A stretch of 34,089 nt of DNA from a bacterium. GTDB taxonomy: Bacteria; Pseudomonadota; Alphaproteobacteria; Rhizobiales; JAKIUO01. The stretch lies in the NCBI GenBank assembly GCA_024228495.1, contig JAAETJ010000337.1, positions 1 to 34,089 on the forward strand, read 5' to 3'. The notes under the pieces are model-generated. The model did no database searches, had not been told where the DNA came from, and saw nothing but the letters and a program-made list of their open reading frames with translations. A program made the position numbers and the translations under genes. Position 1 is the first letter of the stretch. The number at the start of each line of letters is the position of its first letter. This document shows, one piece after another, positions 34,071 to 34,089 of the stretch.

Positions 34071-34089
34071 CTATAAATCAAGGGCTTAG

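Noticed and set aside
1-34089. CRISPR array or prophage
   Set aside because: No regularly spaced short repeats, and no phage structural, integrase or lysis genes were found.

Overview
The window looks like a chromosomal stretch from an alphaproteobacterium, most likely of the Hyphomicrobiales (Rhizobiales) or a near relative. The pointers are a large membrane coiled-coil protein resembling the growth-pole ring protein GPR/RgsE with an adjacent HPt protein, the mannose-type EIIA / HPr / ahcY neighbourhood typical of that order, and a K+-independent type H+-pyrophosphatase. This assignment rests on remembered family features, not on a database search. Base composition looks moderate and is AT-rich in the intergenic regions.

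Layout. Bases 1-8960 look like an accessory segment: a frameshifted gene remnant, a short tandem repeat, an operon for a secreted RTX/VCBS/FG-GAP protein with its type I secretion ABC transporter and membrane fusion protein, a dihaem cytochrome c, and two truncated insertion-sequence transposases (IS5-type and IS3-type) butted head to head. Bases 8962-14470 carry hppA, a small lipoprotein flanked by inverted copies of a short repeat, thrS, and a secreted cysteine-rich protein. Bases 14514-16640 hold a TPR protein, a LuxR-type regulator with a TTG start and no luxI in view, and a non-coding stretch with a long potential hairpin. Bases 16644-20478 carry ahcY, a methionine-rich membrane coiled-coil protein, HPr, EIIA and a DUF442 phosphatase-like protein. 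Bases 20677-26852 hold an Lrp/AsnC regulator, a 3-hydroxyisobutyrate dehydrogenase family enzyme, the GPR-like protein, an HPt protein and a [2Fe-2S] ferredoxin. Bases 26979-31191 carry a cytochrome P460/c'-beta type protein, two methyltransferases, an MFS transporter and a universal stress protein. Bases 31523-33839 form a likely three-gene operon (ECF-like sigma factor, membrane anti-sigma factor, M15 peptidase), and a tRNA-Gln(CUG) closes the window.

How the genes work together. The secreted protein ends with the acidic-plus-hydrophobic tail expected of a type I substrate and sits directly before its transporter pair, separated by a perfect 17-bp hairpin that could set the ratio of substrate to transporter. 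HPr and EIIA form the end of the regulatory phosphotransfer chain of alphaproteobacteria, without hprK beside them. The sigma/anti-sigma/peptidase cluster suggests an envelope-stress or cell-wall response. The most unusual items are the methionine-heptad coiled-coil protein inserted between ptsH and ahcY, the 213-bp in-frame DNA repeats in the secreted protein, the GPR-like/HPt pair, and the structured non-coding segment between luxR and ahcY.
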